From: Pseudomonas wayambapalatensis
GTDB taxonomy: Bacteria > Pseudomonadota > Gammaproteobacteria > Pseudomonadales > Pseudomonadaceae
Direction: 5' to 3'
Assembly (NCBI GenBank): GCA_014268975.2
Contig: CP077096.1
Location: 677,001 to 741,000, forward strand
Length of the DNA stretch: 64,000 bases
Below, in pieces: positions 30,365 through 41,100 of this stretch; position 1 is the stretch's first letter; each line of letters begins with the position of its first letter. Made by a program: the position numbers and the translations under genes. The notes below the pieces were generated by a model. That model had not been told where the DNA came from and did no database searches. It saw only the letters and a list, made by a program, of their open reading frames with translations.

Positions 30365-31840
30365 TCAGTCGCCCAGTACCCGGCGCAGGGTTTCACTCAC
30401 GCCGACTTCACGCAAGCTGTCGTACAGGCGCTCGAAGGCGTCGACGAAGGCCCGTGAGTTGGGGATCGCCGTGCCGAAGATCGCTTCGTCGCCGAGCACC
30501 CGGGCCGCCAGGCCTTCGCGCTGGACGACACGGGCCTGGCACTGTGCTGCGCGCGGATCGGGAATGCTGTAGACATTGCCCTTTTCATCCTTGCCGCCCA
30601 GGTACAGCGCCCAGGCTGCGACTACCAGCGCCACGCGCTCCAGCGGCTTGCCATCGGCAATCAGGCGGTTGGCGGTGGGTACGATGAACTTGGGAAACTT
30701 CGACGAGCCGTCCGAACACACCCGCTCCAACTGGTCGGCGATGGCGCGGTTGGAGAAGCGCTCGGTGAGGCTGTCCTTGTAGTGCGTAAGGTCGATGCCT
30801 GGCACCTGCGCCAGTTGCGGCGTGACGTCCTGGTCCATGAAGGTGCGCATGTAGCGGCGCAGCAGGTCGTCGGCGAGGGTCTCGTGGACGAAGCGATAAC
30901 CCTGCAGGAAGCCCAGGTAGGTCAGCGCCAGGTGGCTGCCGTTGAGCAGTTTGATCTTCATCTCTTCATAGGGCGTGACGTCGTCGGTGAACTGCACGCC
31001 GACCTTCTCCCAGGCCGGGCGACCGCTGACGAACTTGTCTTCCAGCACCCACTGCAGGAACGGCTCGCAGACCACCGGCCAGGCGTCCTCTACACCATGG
31101 CGCTCGGCCAACTGGCGGCGATGTTCGTCGCTGGTCATCGGTGTGATGCGATCGACCATGGCATTGGGGAAGCTGACGTGCCGGGCGATCCACTGGGCCA
31201 GGTCATGGTTGAGCAGGTGGGCGAAGGCCAGCAGTGCCTTGCGCGCCACGTCGCCGTTGTGTGGAAGGTTGTCGCAGGACATGACCGTGAACGCCGGGGT
31301 GCCGGCCTCGCGGCGACGGCGCAGGGCCTCGCAGAGAAAACCGAATACGCTGTGCGGCTGGTCAGGCCTGGCCAGGTCGTGCTGGATCAGCGGCAGGTTC
31401 TCGAGGAACTCGCCCGTGCTGTCGTCGATGCAGTAGCCGCCTTCGGTGATGGTCAGCGAGACGATACGGACTGCAGGGTCGGCAAGTTTGTCGAGCAGCG
31501 CCTGGCCGTCGCTTTCGGCCAGCAGCATGCCGCTGATGGCACCGATCACGCGCACCTCGGTGTTGGGTTTTTCGCCCAGTTCGAACAGGGTGTAGAGGTG
31601 ATCCTGGCTTGCCAGGGCGTCGCGCATGGCGCGGTCTTCGCTGCGCAGGCCGGCGCCGCAGATCGCCCAGTCGAGGGCTTCGCCGCGGTTCATCAGGGCG
31701 TCGGTATAGGCGGCCTGGTGGGCGCGGTGAAAGCCGCCGACGCCGATGTGCACGATGCCCTGGCGCAGCTGCGCTGGGTCATAGGTGGGGCGGGCGACCG
31801 GGGCGGGCAGCTTGTCGAGATTGCGCTGGTTGAGTTTCAT
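30365..31840 (-). CDS. mtlD: Mannitol 2-dehydrogenase
   Basis: 491-residue zinc-independent long-chain polyol dehydrogenase. It starts MKLNQRNLDKLPAPVARPTYD, with the NAD site IVHIGVGGFHRAHQAAYTD. Further matches are the conserved LTITEGGYCID, the VMSCDNLPHNG segment and the KLLNGSHLALTYLG catalytic region with its Lys, Asn and His. It converts mannitol to fructose, and usually arabitol and sorbitol too. It lies 21 bases downstream of mtlK and 14 bases upstream of mtlY. Confidence 0.97.
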   Translation of the reverse strand: MKLNQRNLDKLPAPVARPTYDPAQLRQGIVHIGVGGFHRAHQAAYTDALMNRGEALDWAICGAGLRSEDRAMRDALASQDHLYTLFELGEKPNTEVRVIGAISGMLLAESDGQALLDKLADPAVRIVSLTITEGGYCIDDSTGEFLENLPLIQHDLARPDQPHSVFGFLCEALRRRREAGTPAFTVMSCDNLPHNGDVARKALLAFAHLLNHDLAQWIARHVSFPNAMVDRITPMTSDEHRRQLAERHGVEDAWPVVCEPFLQWVLEDKFVSGRPAWEKVGVQFTDDVTPYEEMKIKLLNGSHLALTYLGFLQGYRFVHETLADDLLRRYMRTFMDQDVTPQLAQVPGIDLTHYKDSLTERFSNRAIADQLERVCSDGSSKFPKFIVPTANRLIADGKPLERVALVVAAWALYLGGKDEKGNVYSIPDPRAAQCQARVVQREGLAARVLGDEAIFGTAIPNSRAFVDAFERLYDSLREVGVSETLRRVLGD

Positions 31841-31861
31841 CGAGAAATCCTTGAAGACGGC

Positions 31862-32974
<1,113 letters not shown>

Positions 32975-33018
32975 GTCGAGTTACCTCCGCAGTGGCAAAG
33001 ATTTTATGGATGTCACAA

Positions 33019-33113
33019 ATTCCTGTAGGAGCGGGCTTGCCCGCGAACACCGGCATAGCCGGTGCCATGCACCGCAGTGTTTGCTTCGCGGGCAAGCCCG
33101 CTCCTACAGGAAT
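33019..33113. repeat. Inverted REP pair inside the mtl operon
   Basis: Perfect 29-base arms (starting ATTCCTGTAGGAGCGGGC, and its complement ending at 33113) flank CACCGGCATAGCCGGTG and a short spacer. It lies between mtlG and mtlK in an otherwise tight operon and could alter the message ratio of the membrane and ATPase parts. Confidence 0.9.
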
Positions 33114-33130
33114 GGTGTAGTTGGGGGTAT

Positions 33131-33964
33131 TCATTTCACCGCTCCGAACGACAGCCCGCGCACCAGTTGCTTCTGGCTGATCCAGCCGAAGATCAGGATC
33201 GGTGCGCAGGCCAGTGTCGAGACGGCCGAAAGCTTGGCCCAGAACAGGCCTTCGGGGCTTGAGTAGGAGGCCACCAGCGCGGTCAGCGGTGCGGCGGCCG
33301 AAGAGGTCAGGTTGAGCGACCAGAACGCCTCGTTCCAGCACAGGATCAGCGACAGCAGCACGGTCGAGGCCAGGCCGCCACGGGCGATCGGCAGCAGCAC
33401 GCGGAGGATTTCCTGCCAGGTGCCGGCGCCGTCCAGGCGCGCCGCTTCGAGGATGTCGACGGGGATGTCCTTGAAGTAGGTGTACACCATCCACACCACG
33501 ATCGGCAGGTTGATCAGGGTGTACACGATGATCAGCGACAGCCGTGAATCGAGCAGCCCGAACTGCTTGGCCAGCAGGTAGATCGGCATCAGCACGCCCA
33601 CTGGCGGCAGCATCTTGGTCGACAGCATCCACAACAGCGTGCGCTTGGTGTGGCGGGTCTCGAAGAAGGCCATGGAGTAGGCTGCCGGCACGGCGATCAG
33701 CATGCACAGCAGGGTCGCGGAGAACGAGATCAGCACCGAGTTCCAGGCGTAGGCGAAGTAGTCGCTGCGCTCGTTGATGTGCAGGTAGTTCTCCAGCGTC
33801 GGGTGGAAGATGAACTGCGGCGGCGTGGCGAAGGCGTCGAGTTCGGTCTTGAAGCTGGTCAGCAGCATCCAGAAGATCGGGAAGAAGATCGCCAGGGCAA
33901 TGCCCCAGCACAGCAGGCCGATCAGCGCATCGCGCAGGCGGCGGGTTTGCTTGAGTGTCAGCAT
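33131..33964 (-). CDS. mtlG: Polyol ABC transporter permease (MtlG)
   Basis: 277-residue MalG-like inner-membrane permease with six predicted helices. The EAA loop that docks on the ATPase is EAARLDGAGTWQEILRVLLP. The C-terminus WISQKQLVRGLSFGAVK is typical of MalG-type subunits. It follows mtlF by ten bases. With MtlE, MtlF and MtlK it forms the mannitol/arabitol/glucitol importer. Confidence 0.95.
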   Translation of the reverse strand: MLTLKQTRRLRDALIGLLCWGIALAIFFPIFWMLLTSFKTELDAFATPPQFIFHPTLENYLHINERSDYFAYAWNSVLISFSATLLCMLIAVPAAYSMAFFETRHTKRTLLWMLSTKMLPPVGVLMPIYLLAKQFGLLDSRLSLIIVYTLINLPIVVWMVYTYFKDIPVDILEAARLDGAGTWQEILRVLLPIARGGLASTVLLSLILCWNEAFWSLNLTSSAAAPLTALVASYSSPEGLFWAKLSAVSTLACAPILIFGWISQKQLVRGLSFGAVK

Positions 33965-33974
33965 GGCGGGCTCC

Positions 33975-34898
33975 TCAGCTGCGCTCGGTGAGGTTCTTGC
34001 CGATCATGCGCACCAGCACGATGGCGGCGATGTTGGCGATCAGCACGGCGATCAGGCCACCGGCCGACGCCATGCCGACGTCGAACTGCAGCAGCGCCTG
34101 GTTGTAGATCAGGTAGGCGAGGTTGGTGGATTCATAGCCCGGCCCGCCGCTGGTGGTGGTGAAGATCTCGGCGAACACCGACAGCAGGAAGATGGTTTCG
34201 ATCATGACCACCACGGCAATCGGCCGCGCCAGGTGCGGCAGGGTGAGGTGCCAGAAGATCGCCAGCGGGCCTGCACCGTCCAGGCGTGCGGCCTCCTTCT
34301 GCTCCTGGTCCAGCGACTGCATGGCGGTCATCAGGATCAGGATGGCGAACGGCAGCCACTGCCACGACACGATCAGGATGATCGACAGCAACGGATAGTG
34401 CGCCAGCCAGTCCACCGGCTGGGCGCCGAACAGGCGCCAGACCGCCGCGAGGATCCCGGACACCGGGTGGAAGATCAGGTTCTTCCACAGCAGCGCGCTG
34501 ACCGTGGGCATGATGAAGAACGGCGAGATCAGCAGCACGCGCACCACGCCGCGGCCCCAGAACTCACCCGCCTCCAGCAGCGCGGCGATGAGCACGCCGA
34601 ACACCACGCTGATCGCCAGCACGCTGCCGACCAGGGTCAGGGTATTCAGGGCGCCGGGCAGGAAGCCGGCATCGGTGACGAAGAAGCTGAAGTTCTCCAG
34701 GCCGACGAAGTCGTTCTCGCCGGGATACAGCAGGTTGTAACGGATCAGCGAGAAATACAGGGTCATGCCCAGGGGCACGATCATCCATAACAGCAGCAGC
34801 GCCACCGAAGGGCTGACCAGGAACCAGCCGGGGCCGACGCGGCGTTTGCCGGGGCGCGCGGTGGCGTGGGTCGGGGTGTCGAGGGCCGAGGTGTTCAT
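33975..34898 (-). CDS. mtlF: Polyol ABC transporter permease (MtlF)
   Basis: 307-residue MalF-like permease with a basic N-terminus (ATARPGKRRVGPGWFLVSPS) and about six helices. The EAA docking loop is EAARLDGAGPLAIFWHLTLP. I choose the ATG at 34898 with GGAG five bases upstream; the frame is open further but no better site exists. It is located 81 bases after mtlE and pairs with MtlG. Confidence 0.95.
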   Translation of the reverse strand: MNTSALDTPTHATARPGKRRVGPGWFLVSPSVALLLLWMIVPLGMTLYFSLIRYNLLYPGENDFVGLENFSFFVTDAGFLPGALNTLTLVGSVLAISVVFGVLIAALLEAGEFWGRGVVRVLLISPFFIMPTVSALLWKNLIFHPVSGILAAVWRLFGAQPVDWLAHYPLLSIILIVSWQWLPFAILILMTAMQSLDQEQKEAARLDGAGPLAIFWHLTLPHLARPIAVVVMIETIFLLSVFAEIFTTTSGGPGYESTNLAYLIYNQALLQFDVGMASAGGLIAVLIANIAAIVLVRMIGKNLTERS

Positions 34899-34979
34899 GA
34901 CGACTCCGTGTTCGGCAGAAAGAGGCGAGCAGCCGGCCGCCGGCACACCGAGGGCGGCGTGCTGGCGGCCAGGGGCGGT

Positions 34980-36290
<1,311 letters not shown>

Positions 36291-36362
36291 CGTTGAACTC
36301 CTCTTCCGGACCGCAGGGCGGCGCGGAAGTCACTATTGTTTTTTTTGTGTCGCTGGTTGCCG

Positions 36363-36391
36363 ATTACACTCCTGCATCGCCAGCGCAACAA
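36363..36391 (-). promoter_or_regulatory. mtl operon promoter with upstream activator region
   Basis: On the minus strand TTGTTG (36391-36386) and TGTAAT (36368-36363) are 17 bases apart, giving a ~65-base leader. Directly upstream, about 36392-36435, lies an A-rich stretch with TGCAAAAAAGTATCGGCC and a second TGCAG, the usual position for an AraC-type activator such as MtlR. The activator site is inferred. Confidence 0.6.
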
Positions 36392-36466
36392 AGCCTCGAC
36401 TGCACGCAGGCCGATACTTTTTTGCACTGGGGTATTGGCAGTGCGATGCACTGCTCAAGCGTTTCA

Positions 36467-37369
36467 CTAAAGGTTTTGCTCGGTCAGGCGCTGGGTGACC
36501 AGGCTGCGGTAGCCCGACGGTGTCATGCCCTTGAGCTGCTGGAACCGCCGGTTGAAGTTGGACAGGTTGCTGAAGCCGGACTCGAAGCACACCTCGGTCA
36601 CCGGCAGGTCGCTGCGCGCCAGCAGTTCACAGGACTTGCTGATCCGCAGGCGATTGACGAACTCGACGAAGCCGCGCCCGGCGGCCTGCTTGAAGAAGCG
36701 CGAGAAGTAGGTGGGGGTCATGCCCAGGTGCTCGGCGACCTCGTTCTGGGTGAGGTCCTGGGCGTAGTGCTGGAAGATGTAGTCCACCGCGCGGTTGATG
36801 CGGTCGACGTTGTGTTCGTCGGCCAGCTGCGAGGAGGTGACGGTGGACAGCAACTGGTAGTCCTCGCAGGCAGCCAACTGTTCCATGAGGATAAAAAAGT
36901 ATCCCAGGCGCGTCATGCCGGCACTTTGCGAGATGCGTTGCATCAGTTGCTGGCTCTCGGCGATCAGGCGCGGATCGCGGAATTCGATGCCATAACTGGC
37001 GCGGGCCAGCAGTGGCGTCAGCTGGTTGAGCTCGGAGAACACCTGGCTGCCTTGCTCGAGCACTTCGTCAGTGAAATTGACCAGCATGTCGCGGGTGTCG
37101 ACGACCTCGTCGGCGGCCACCTGGCTGATCCAGTTGTGTGGCAGGTTCGGCCCGGTGAGAAACAGTGTGCCCGGGGCGAAGTTGCCGATGTAGTCGCCGA
37201 TGAACACCTTGCCGGAGCTGGCGACGATCAAGTGCAGCTCGTATTCCTTGTGAAAGTGCCAGCGCACCAGCGGGCTCGGGAAGCCGTGCTGGCGATAGAT
37301 CAGCGAATGGCCTTCGTGGTCGTCCATCAGTTCGTAGGACGGGTCGGTGATCTTGCTGGCTTTGGGCAT
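36467..37369 (-). CDS. mtlR: AraC-family mannitol operon activator (MtlR)
   Basis: 300-residue regulator. The N-terminal half is a cupin-like sugar-sensing domain (WHFHKEYELHLIVASSGKVFIGDY, GPNLPHNWIS). The C-terminal ~100 residues hold the two AraC helix-turn-helix motifs (NEVAEHLGMTPTYFSRFFKQAAG and VTEVCFESGFSNLSNFNRRFQQLKG). Its place just upstream of mtlE marks it as MtlR, which activates the operon in response to polyols. The start at 37369 gives the usual length; an ATG at 37402 is possible, and neither has a strong ribosome site. Confidence 0.92.
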   Translation of the reverse strand: MPKASKITDPSYELMDDHEGHSLIYRQHGFPSPLVRWHFHKEYELHLIVASSGKVFIGDYIGNFAPGTLFLTGPNLPHNWISQVAADEVVDTRDMLVNFTDEVLEQGSQVFSELNQLTPLLARASYGIEFRDPRLIAESQQLMQRISQSAGMTRLGYFFILMEQLAACEDYQLLSTVTSSQLADEHNVDRINRAVDYIFQHYAQDLTQNEVAEHLGMTPTYFSRFFKQAAGRGFVEFVNRLRISKSCELLARSDLPVTEVCFESGFSNLSNFNRRFQQLKGMTPSGYRSLVTQRLTEQNL

Positions 37370-37420
37370 GGTGAGTGCTTCGAGCAGGGGTGAATACTGC
37401 ATCCTAGCCAAATTTTGCGT

Positions 37421-37447
37421 CCTGTAGGAGCGGGCTTGCCCGCGAAA
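37421..37447. repeat. Single REP unit upstream of mtlR
   Basis: CCTGTAGGAGCGGGCTTGCC followed by CGCGAAA is one REP half unit between divergent mtlR and the metallopeptidase gene. Confidence 0.8.
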
Positions 37448-37499
37448 GGGCCAGCCCTGCCAACCACAGGCCCCCGCCAATTCGGTAAACTCCCACCCC

Positions 37500-38000
37500 A
37501 TGACCACCCTACGCTACTTGCAAGCCTATCCCCCGCACCTGCAGGAACAGGTCCGTCAGATGATCGCCAGCGATCGCCTGGGCGGCTACCTGCAGCAGCG
37601 CTACCCCGCCCGCCACGAGGTGCAGAGCGACAAGGCGCTGTACCTCTATGCCCAGGACCTGCGCCAGCAATACCTGCGCAGCGCGCCGCCGCTGGACAAG
37701 GTGCTCTACGACAACCGTCTCGACCTCACCCACCGGGCCCTGGGCCTGAACACGGCGGTGTCAAGGGTGCAGGGTGGCAACCTCAAGGCCAAGAAGGAAA
37801 TCCGCATCGCCTCGCTGTTCAAGGACGCGGCGCCGCAGTTTCTGCGCATGATCGTGGTACACGAGCTGGCGCACCTGCGTGAGCGCGACCACAACAAGGC
37901 GTTCTACCAGCTGTGCCAGCACATGGAGCCGGACTACCATCAACTGGAGTTCGACTTGCGTGTCTACCTGACCTGGCGCGAATTGCCAGGCAATGCATGA
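37500..38000 (+). CDS. YgjP-like (M48/DUF45) zinc metallopeptidase
   Basis: 166 residues with no signal peptide. The zinc site is VVHELAHLRERDHNKAFY (HExxH plus a downstream acidic/His segment), as in YgjP/WLM-type peptidases. The region before it (EIRIASLFKDAAPQFLRMI) is the usual lead-in strand. Substrates of this family are poorly known. The next gene starts 13 bases after its stop, so the pair is probably cotranscribed. The ATG at 37500 lacks an obvious strong ribosome site. Confidence 0.82.
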   Translation: MTTLRYLQAYPPHLQEQVRQMIASDRLGGYLQQRYPARHEVQSDKALYLYAQDLRQQYLRSAPPLDKVLYDNRLDLTHRALGLNTAVSRVQGGNLKAKKEIRIASLFKDAAPQFLRMIVVHELAHLRERDHNKAFYQLCQHMEPDYHQLEFDLRVYLTWRELPGNA

Positions 38001-38013
38001 GGATCCCACCAGC

Positions 38014-38310
38014 ATGGACGTGAGCAAGACCAAGAGCAGCTTCTATCGCCGCCTCTACGTGGCCTGGCTGATCGACAGCCAGACCGCCACCAGCGTGCCC
38101 GCGCTGATGGAAGCCACCGGCATGCCGCGGCGTACCGCCCAGGACACCATCGCCGCCCTGGCGGACCTGGACATCGTCTGCGAGTTCGAGCAGCAGAGCG
38201 GTGCGCGCAACCACGCCGGGCATTACCGCATCCACGACTGGGGTGCGATCGACAAGCAGTGGATCATCCAGCACCTGCGCACTATTCGCGAAGTGCTCGG
38301 CTATCCATGA
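38014..38310 (+). CDS. Small winged-helix DNA-binding protein
   Basis: 98 residues. A helical N-terminus (FYRRLYVAWLIDSQTATSVPALMEATGMPRRTAQDTIAALADL) fits a winged helix with the recognition helix at PRRTAQDTIAAL. The wing (FEQQSGARNHAGHYRIHDWG) follows. There is no ligand domain. It lies between the metallopeptidase and DauR-like genes and may regulate its neighbours. An ATG seven codons earlier would overlap the upstream gene; the ATG at 38014 has AGGA at suitable spacing. Confidence 0.75.
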   Translation: MDVSKTKSSFYRRLYVAWLIDSQTATSVPALMEATGMPRRTAQDTIAALADLDIVCEFEQQSGARNHAGHYRIHDWGAIDKQWIIQHLRTIREVLGYP

Positions 38311-38330
38311 CCACCCTCCAGGACCCGTTC

Positions 38331-38948
38331 ATGTCGTCCAGCCGCTTCAGCAACTACGCCGCCATGGCCGAGGGCATCGCAGCCCTGTTGTTCCCGCATG
38401 CCGAAGTGGTGGTGCACGACCTGGCCAGCCAGACGGTGGTGCATATCGCCAACAACATTTCCAAGCGCCAGCTCGGCGATGATTCCGGGCTCGACGACCT
38501 GCCCAGCCAGCTCGATGACAGCACCCGCCTGGGGCCGTATGAAAAGCTCAACTGGAACGGGCAGAAGATCCGTTCGATCAGCAGCGTGATGCGCGACGCC
38601 AGCGGCCAGCCCGAGGCGCTGATCTGCATCAACCTCAACGTTTCGATTCTCGAGCAGGCGCGCGATGCGCTGGAGGCGTTCTTCCAGGCCAGCCGCCTGT
38701 TGCCGCAACCGCAGGCGTTGTTCCGCGACGACTGGCAGGAGCGCATCAACACCTTCCTGCATGCCTGGTTGCAGGCGCGTGGATTGAGCCTGGGCGGGCT
38801 GGATCGCGAGCAGAAGCGGCAGTTGGTCGAGGCGCTGCACGGGGAGGGCGCGTTCCGTGGCAAGAGCGCCCATGACTACGTGGCCAACGTGCTGGGGATG
38901 GGGCGGGCGACGGTATACAAGTATGTGAAGGCGTTGCGCCAAGGCTGA
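38331..38948 (+). CDS. DauR/YheO-family transcriptional regulator
   Basis: 205 residues. Residues 1-115 are the YheO-type PAS domain (FPHAEVVVHDLASQTVVHIANNISKR; RSISSVMRDASGQPEALICINLNVS). The C-terminal 60 residues are the HTH that ends the family (QLVEALHGEGAFRGKSAHDYVANVLGMGRATVYKYVKALRQ). DauR represses D-arginine catabolism genes, one of which, dauB, encodes an ornithine-cyclodeaminase-family enzyme. Here too an OCD-family gene lies downstream. The ATG at 38331 has AGGA at seven bases. Control of the next two genes via the palindrome at 39001 is inferred. Confidence 0.87.
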   Translation: MSSSRFSNYAAMAEGIAALLFPHAEVVVHDLASQTVVHIANNISKRQLGDDSGLDDLPSQLDDSTRLGPYEKLNWNGQKIRSISSVMRDASGQPEALICINLNVSILEQARDALEAFFQASRLLPQPQALFRDDWQERINTFLHAWLQARGLSLGGLDREQKRQLVEALHGEGAFRGKSAHDYVANVLGMGRATVYKYVKALRQG

Positions 38949-39000
38949 GGCCATCGCTGGCAAACGACAGGCTTTCAATGCGTGGAAAAATAGTCTACGG

Positions 39001-39015
39001 TAGAATTTAATTCTA
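39001..39015. promoter_or_regulatory. Palindromic operator candidate ahead of the dehydratase gene
   Basis: TAGAATT and AATTCTA are perfect 7-base arms around a single T. It lies 42 bases upstream of the dehydratase start, in the only gap between the DauR-like gene and its presumed targets. It may overlap their promoter. Confidence 0.5.
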
Positions 39016-39056
39016 TATCGTGGCGTTTGCCCCCACGCATCGCCCAAGGAGCCACC

Positions 39057-40022
39057 ATGACCATCCTGGACACCCTGCCACACGCCATCCGCGAAGCCCA
39101 TGAAGCCCTTCGCCCCCAGGTGGCGGTCACGCCGCTCAGCCACAGCCCGGGGCTTTCCCGCCAGAGCGGCTGCAATGTCCATCTCAAGTGCGAGCACCTG
39201 CAGCACACCGGCTCCTTCAAATTCCGAGGGGCCAGCAACAAGCTGCGCCTGCTCGACCCTGCGCAGCGTCAGGCTGGCGTGATCACCGCCTCTTCCGGCA
39301 ATCACGGGCAGGGCCTGGCACTGGCCGGGCAATTGCTGGGTGTGCCGGTCACCGTGTACGTCAGCAGCAGCGCCTCGCCGCTGAAGATCCGGGCCATGCG
39401 CGGCCTGGGGGCCGAGGTAATCGAACTCGACGCTGACCCGCTGTCGGTCGAGCTTGAAGCGGCTCGCCAGGCCAATCTGCAGGGCAAGCCTTTCGTCTCC
39501 CCCTACAATGACGCGCAGATCATCGCTGGCCAGGGCACCATCGGCATGGAGTTGTTCGAGCAGGCGCCGGATCTGGACGCGGTTTTCGTCGCTGTCGGTG
39601 GTGGCGGCTTGATCTCGGGCATTGGCGCTGCATTGCGCGCGCTTGCACCCTCGGTGCAGGTCATCGGCTGCTGGCCGGCCAACGCGCCCACCCTGCAGCG
39701 CTCGCTGGAGGAGGGACGGATCATCGAGATGCAAGAGCTCGATACCCTGTCCGACGGCACGGCCGGCGGCGTCGAGCCCGGCGCCATCACCTTCCCCCTG
39801 TGCCAGCAGTTGCTGCATCGCACCGTGCTGGTCAGCGAGGCTGAGATCAGCGCAGCCATGCGCGACGTCGCAGGCCACGACCGCTGGATCATCGAAGGGG
39901 CGGCAGGGGTTGCCGTCGCAGGCATGCAGAAACTGGCCGGTGAGTTCCAGGGCAAGAAGGTCGCGGTGGTGCTGTGCGGGCGCAACATCGTGCTGGAGAA
40001 GTTCCTGGAGGCGATCCAATGA
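39057..40022 (+). CDS. PLP-dependent threonine/serine dehydratase family (EutB/hydroxyaspartate dehydratase-like)
   Basis: 321-residue fold-type II PLP enzyme without the ACT domain of IlvA. The PLP lysine lies in TGSFKFRGA; SSGNHGQGLALAG and VGGGGLISG are the phosphate and glycine loops. Such short members include EutB of ectoine breakdown, 3-hydroxyaspartate dehydratase, catabolic threonine dehydratase and serine racemase; sequence alone does not choose. AAGGAG precedes the ATG. The next gene overlaps it by four bases and encodes an OCD-family reductase, a pairing known for eutBC and for the beta-hydroxyaspartate cycle. Confidence 0.88.
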   Translation: MTILDTLPHAIREAHEALRPQVAVTPLSHSPGLSRQSGCNVHLKCEHLQHTGSFKFRGASNKLRLLDPAQRQAGVITASSGNHGQGLALAGQLLGVPVTVYVSSSASPLKIRAMRGLGAEVIELDADPLSVELEAARQANLQGKPFVSPYNDAQIIAGQGTIGMELFEQAPDLDAVFVAVGGGGLISGIGAALRALAPSVQVIGCWPANAPTLQRSLEEGRIIEMQELDTLSDGTAGGVEPGAITFPLCQQLLHRTVLVSEAEISAAMRDVAGHDRWIIEGAAGVAVAGMQKLAGEFQGKKVAVVLCGRNIVLEKFLEAIQ

Positions 40023-40999
40023 GGATCATCGACAAGGCGCAACTGGTCGAAATCCTCGACCGGGATTTGGCGGTACGCCTGATCGAAGAGGGTTTTATCG
40101 CCTTTTCCGCGGGCAAGGTCCATGTGCCACCGGTGCAGAATTTCGCCTTCCCTGAACAAAACGGCGACTGCTGCGTGAAGTCCGCCTGGCTGCAGGGCAG
40201 CGATAGCTTCACGGTGAAAGTCTCCACCGGTTTCTACGACAACCCTTCCAAGGGGCTGGAAAGCAACGATGGCTTGATGCTGGTGTTTTCGGCCAGTACC
40301 GGCCAACCGCTGGCGCTGCTCCAGGACCAAGGCTGGCTGACCTGCCTGCGCACCGCGCTGGCCGGGCAAATCGCCGCCCGCCTGTTGGCGCCGCGCAAGG
40401 TACGGGCAATCGGTGTACTGGGCAGCGGGGTGCAGGCGCGGATGCAGCTCGAACAACTGCTACCGGTCACCGACTGCCGTCGTCTGATTGCCTGGGGCCG
40501 TGATGCCGGGCGGCTTGCGGACTACCGACGGTTCGCCGAAGGGCTGGGCTTCGAGGTGCGCACCACCCATGATGCCCGCGAGCTGGCCGAGTCCGCCAAC
40601 CTGATCGTCTGCACCACGCCTTCGCGCGAGCCGCTGCTGCAGCGTGAATGGATACAGCCCGGCACCCATATCACCGCCGTGGGAGCCGATGGCCCTGGCA
40701 AGCAGGAGCTCGATCCAGCGCTGGTGGCCGCCGCCGATTGCATCGTGGTGGACGCTATCGGCCAATGCAGCCGCTACGGCGAGGTGTTCCACGCGCTGGA
40801 GGCCGGGCTGATTGCAGCTACCGACCTGATCGAGATCGGCGCGTTGCTGGCTGGGCAGGCGAGTGGTCGCACGCAGGATGCCGCGATCACGTTGGCTGAC
40901 CTGACCGGCGTGGCGGTGCAGGACGCGCAGATCGCGCGGTGTGCATTGATGTCCCTTGGGGCAAGCCGCCAAGGAGACCTGCTCGCACAGCTCGGCTAA
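40019..40999 (+). CDS. Ornithine cyclodeaminase/mu-crystallin family protein
   Basis: 326-residue NAD(P)-dependent enzyme of the OCD family. The Rossmann loop is VLGSGVQARMQLEQL, the substrate Lys-containing region is NGDCCVKSAWLQG and DQGWLTCLRTALAG is the conserved dimer segment. Members include true cyclodeaminases, imino acid reductases, iminosuccinate reductase (BhcD) and EutC. The ATGA overlap with the dehydratase gene argues for one pathway. Handling of an imine formed by the dehydratase is inferred. Confidence 0.87.
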   Translation: MRIIDKAQLVEILDRDLAVRLIEEGFIAFSAGKVHVPPVQNFAFPEQNGDCCVKSAWLQGSDSFTVKVSTGFYDNPSKGLESNDGLMLVFSASTGQPLALLQDQGWLTCLRTALAGQIAARLLAPRKVRAIGVLGSGVQARMQLEQLLPVTDCRRLIAWGRDAGRLADYRRFAEGLGFEVRTTHDARELAESANLIVCTTPSREPLLQREWIQPGTHITAVGADGPGKQELDPALVAAADCIVVDAIGQCSRYGEVFHALEAGLIAATDLIEIGALLAGQASGRTQDAAITLADLTGVAVQDAQIARCALMSLGASRQGDLLAQLG

Positions 41000-41100
41000 A
41001 ATAGAGGCTAAATGACATCATTGTCCGCTGCCGTCGACTGTCGCCTTTGTGTACTCTCGCGTAATCAGTGTGGGGCCCTCAACTGCGAAAGGAACTGAGC

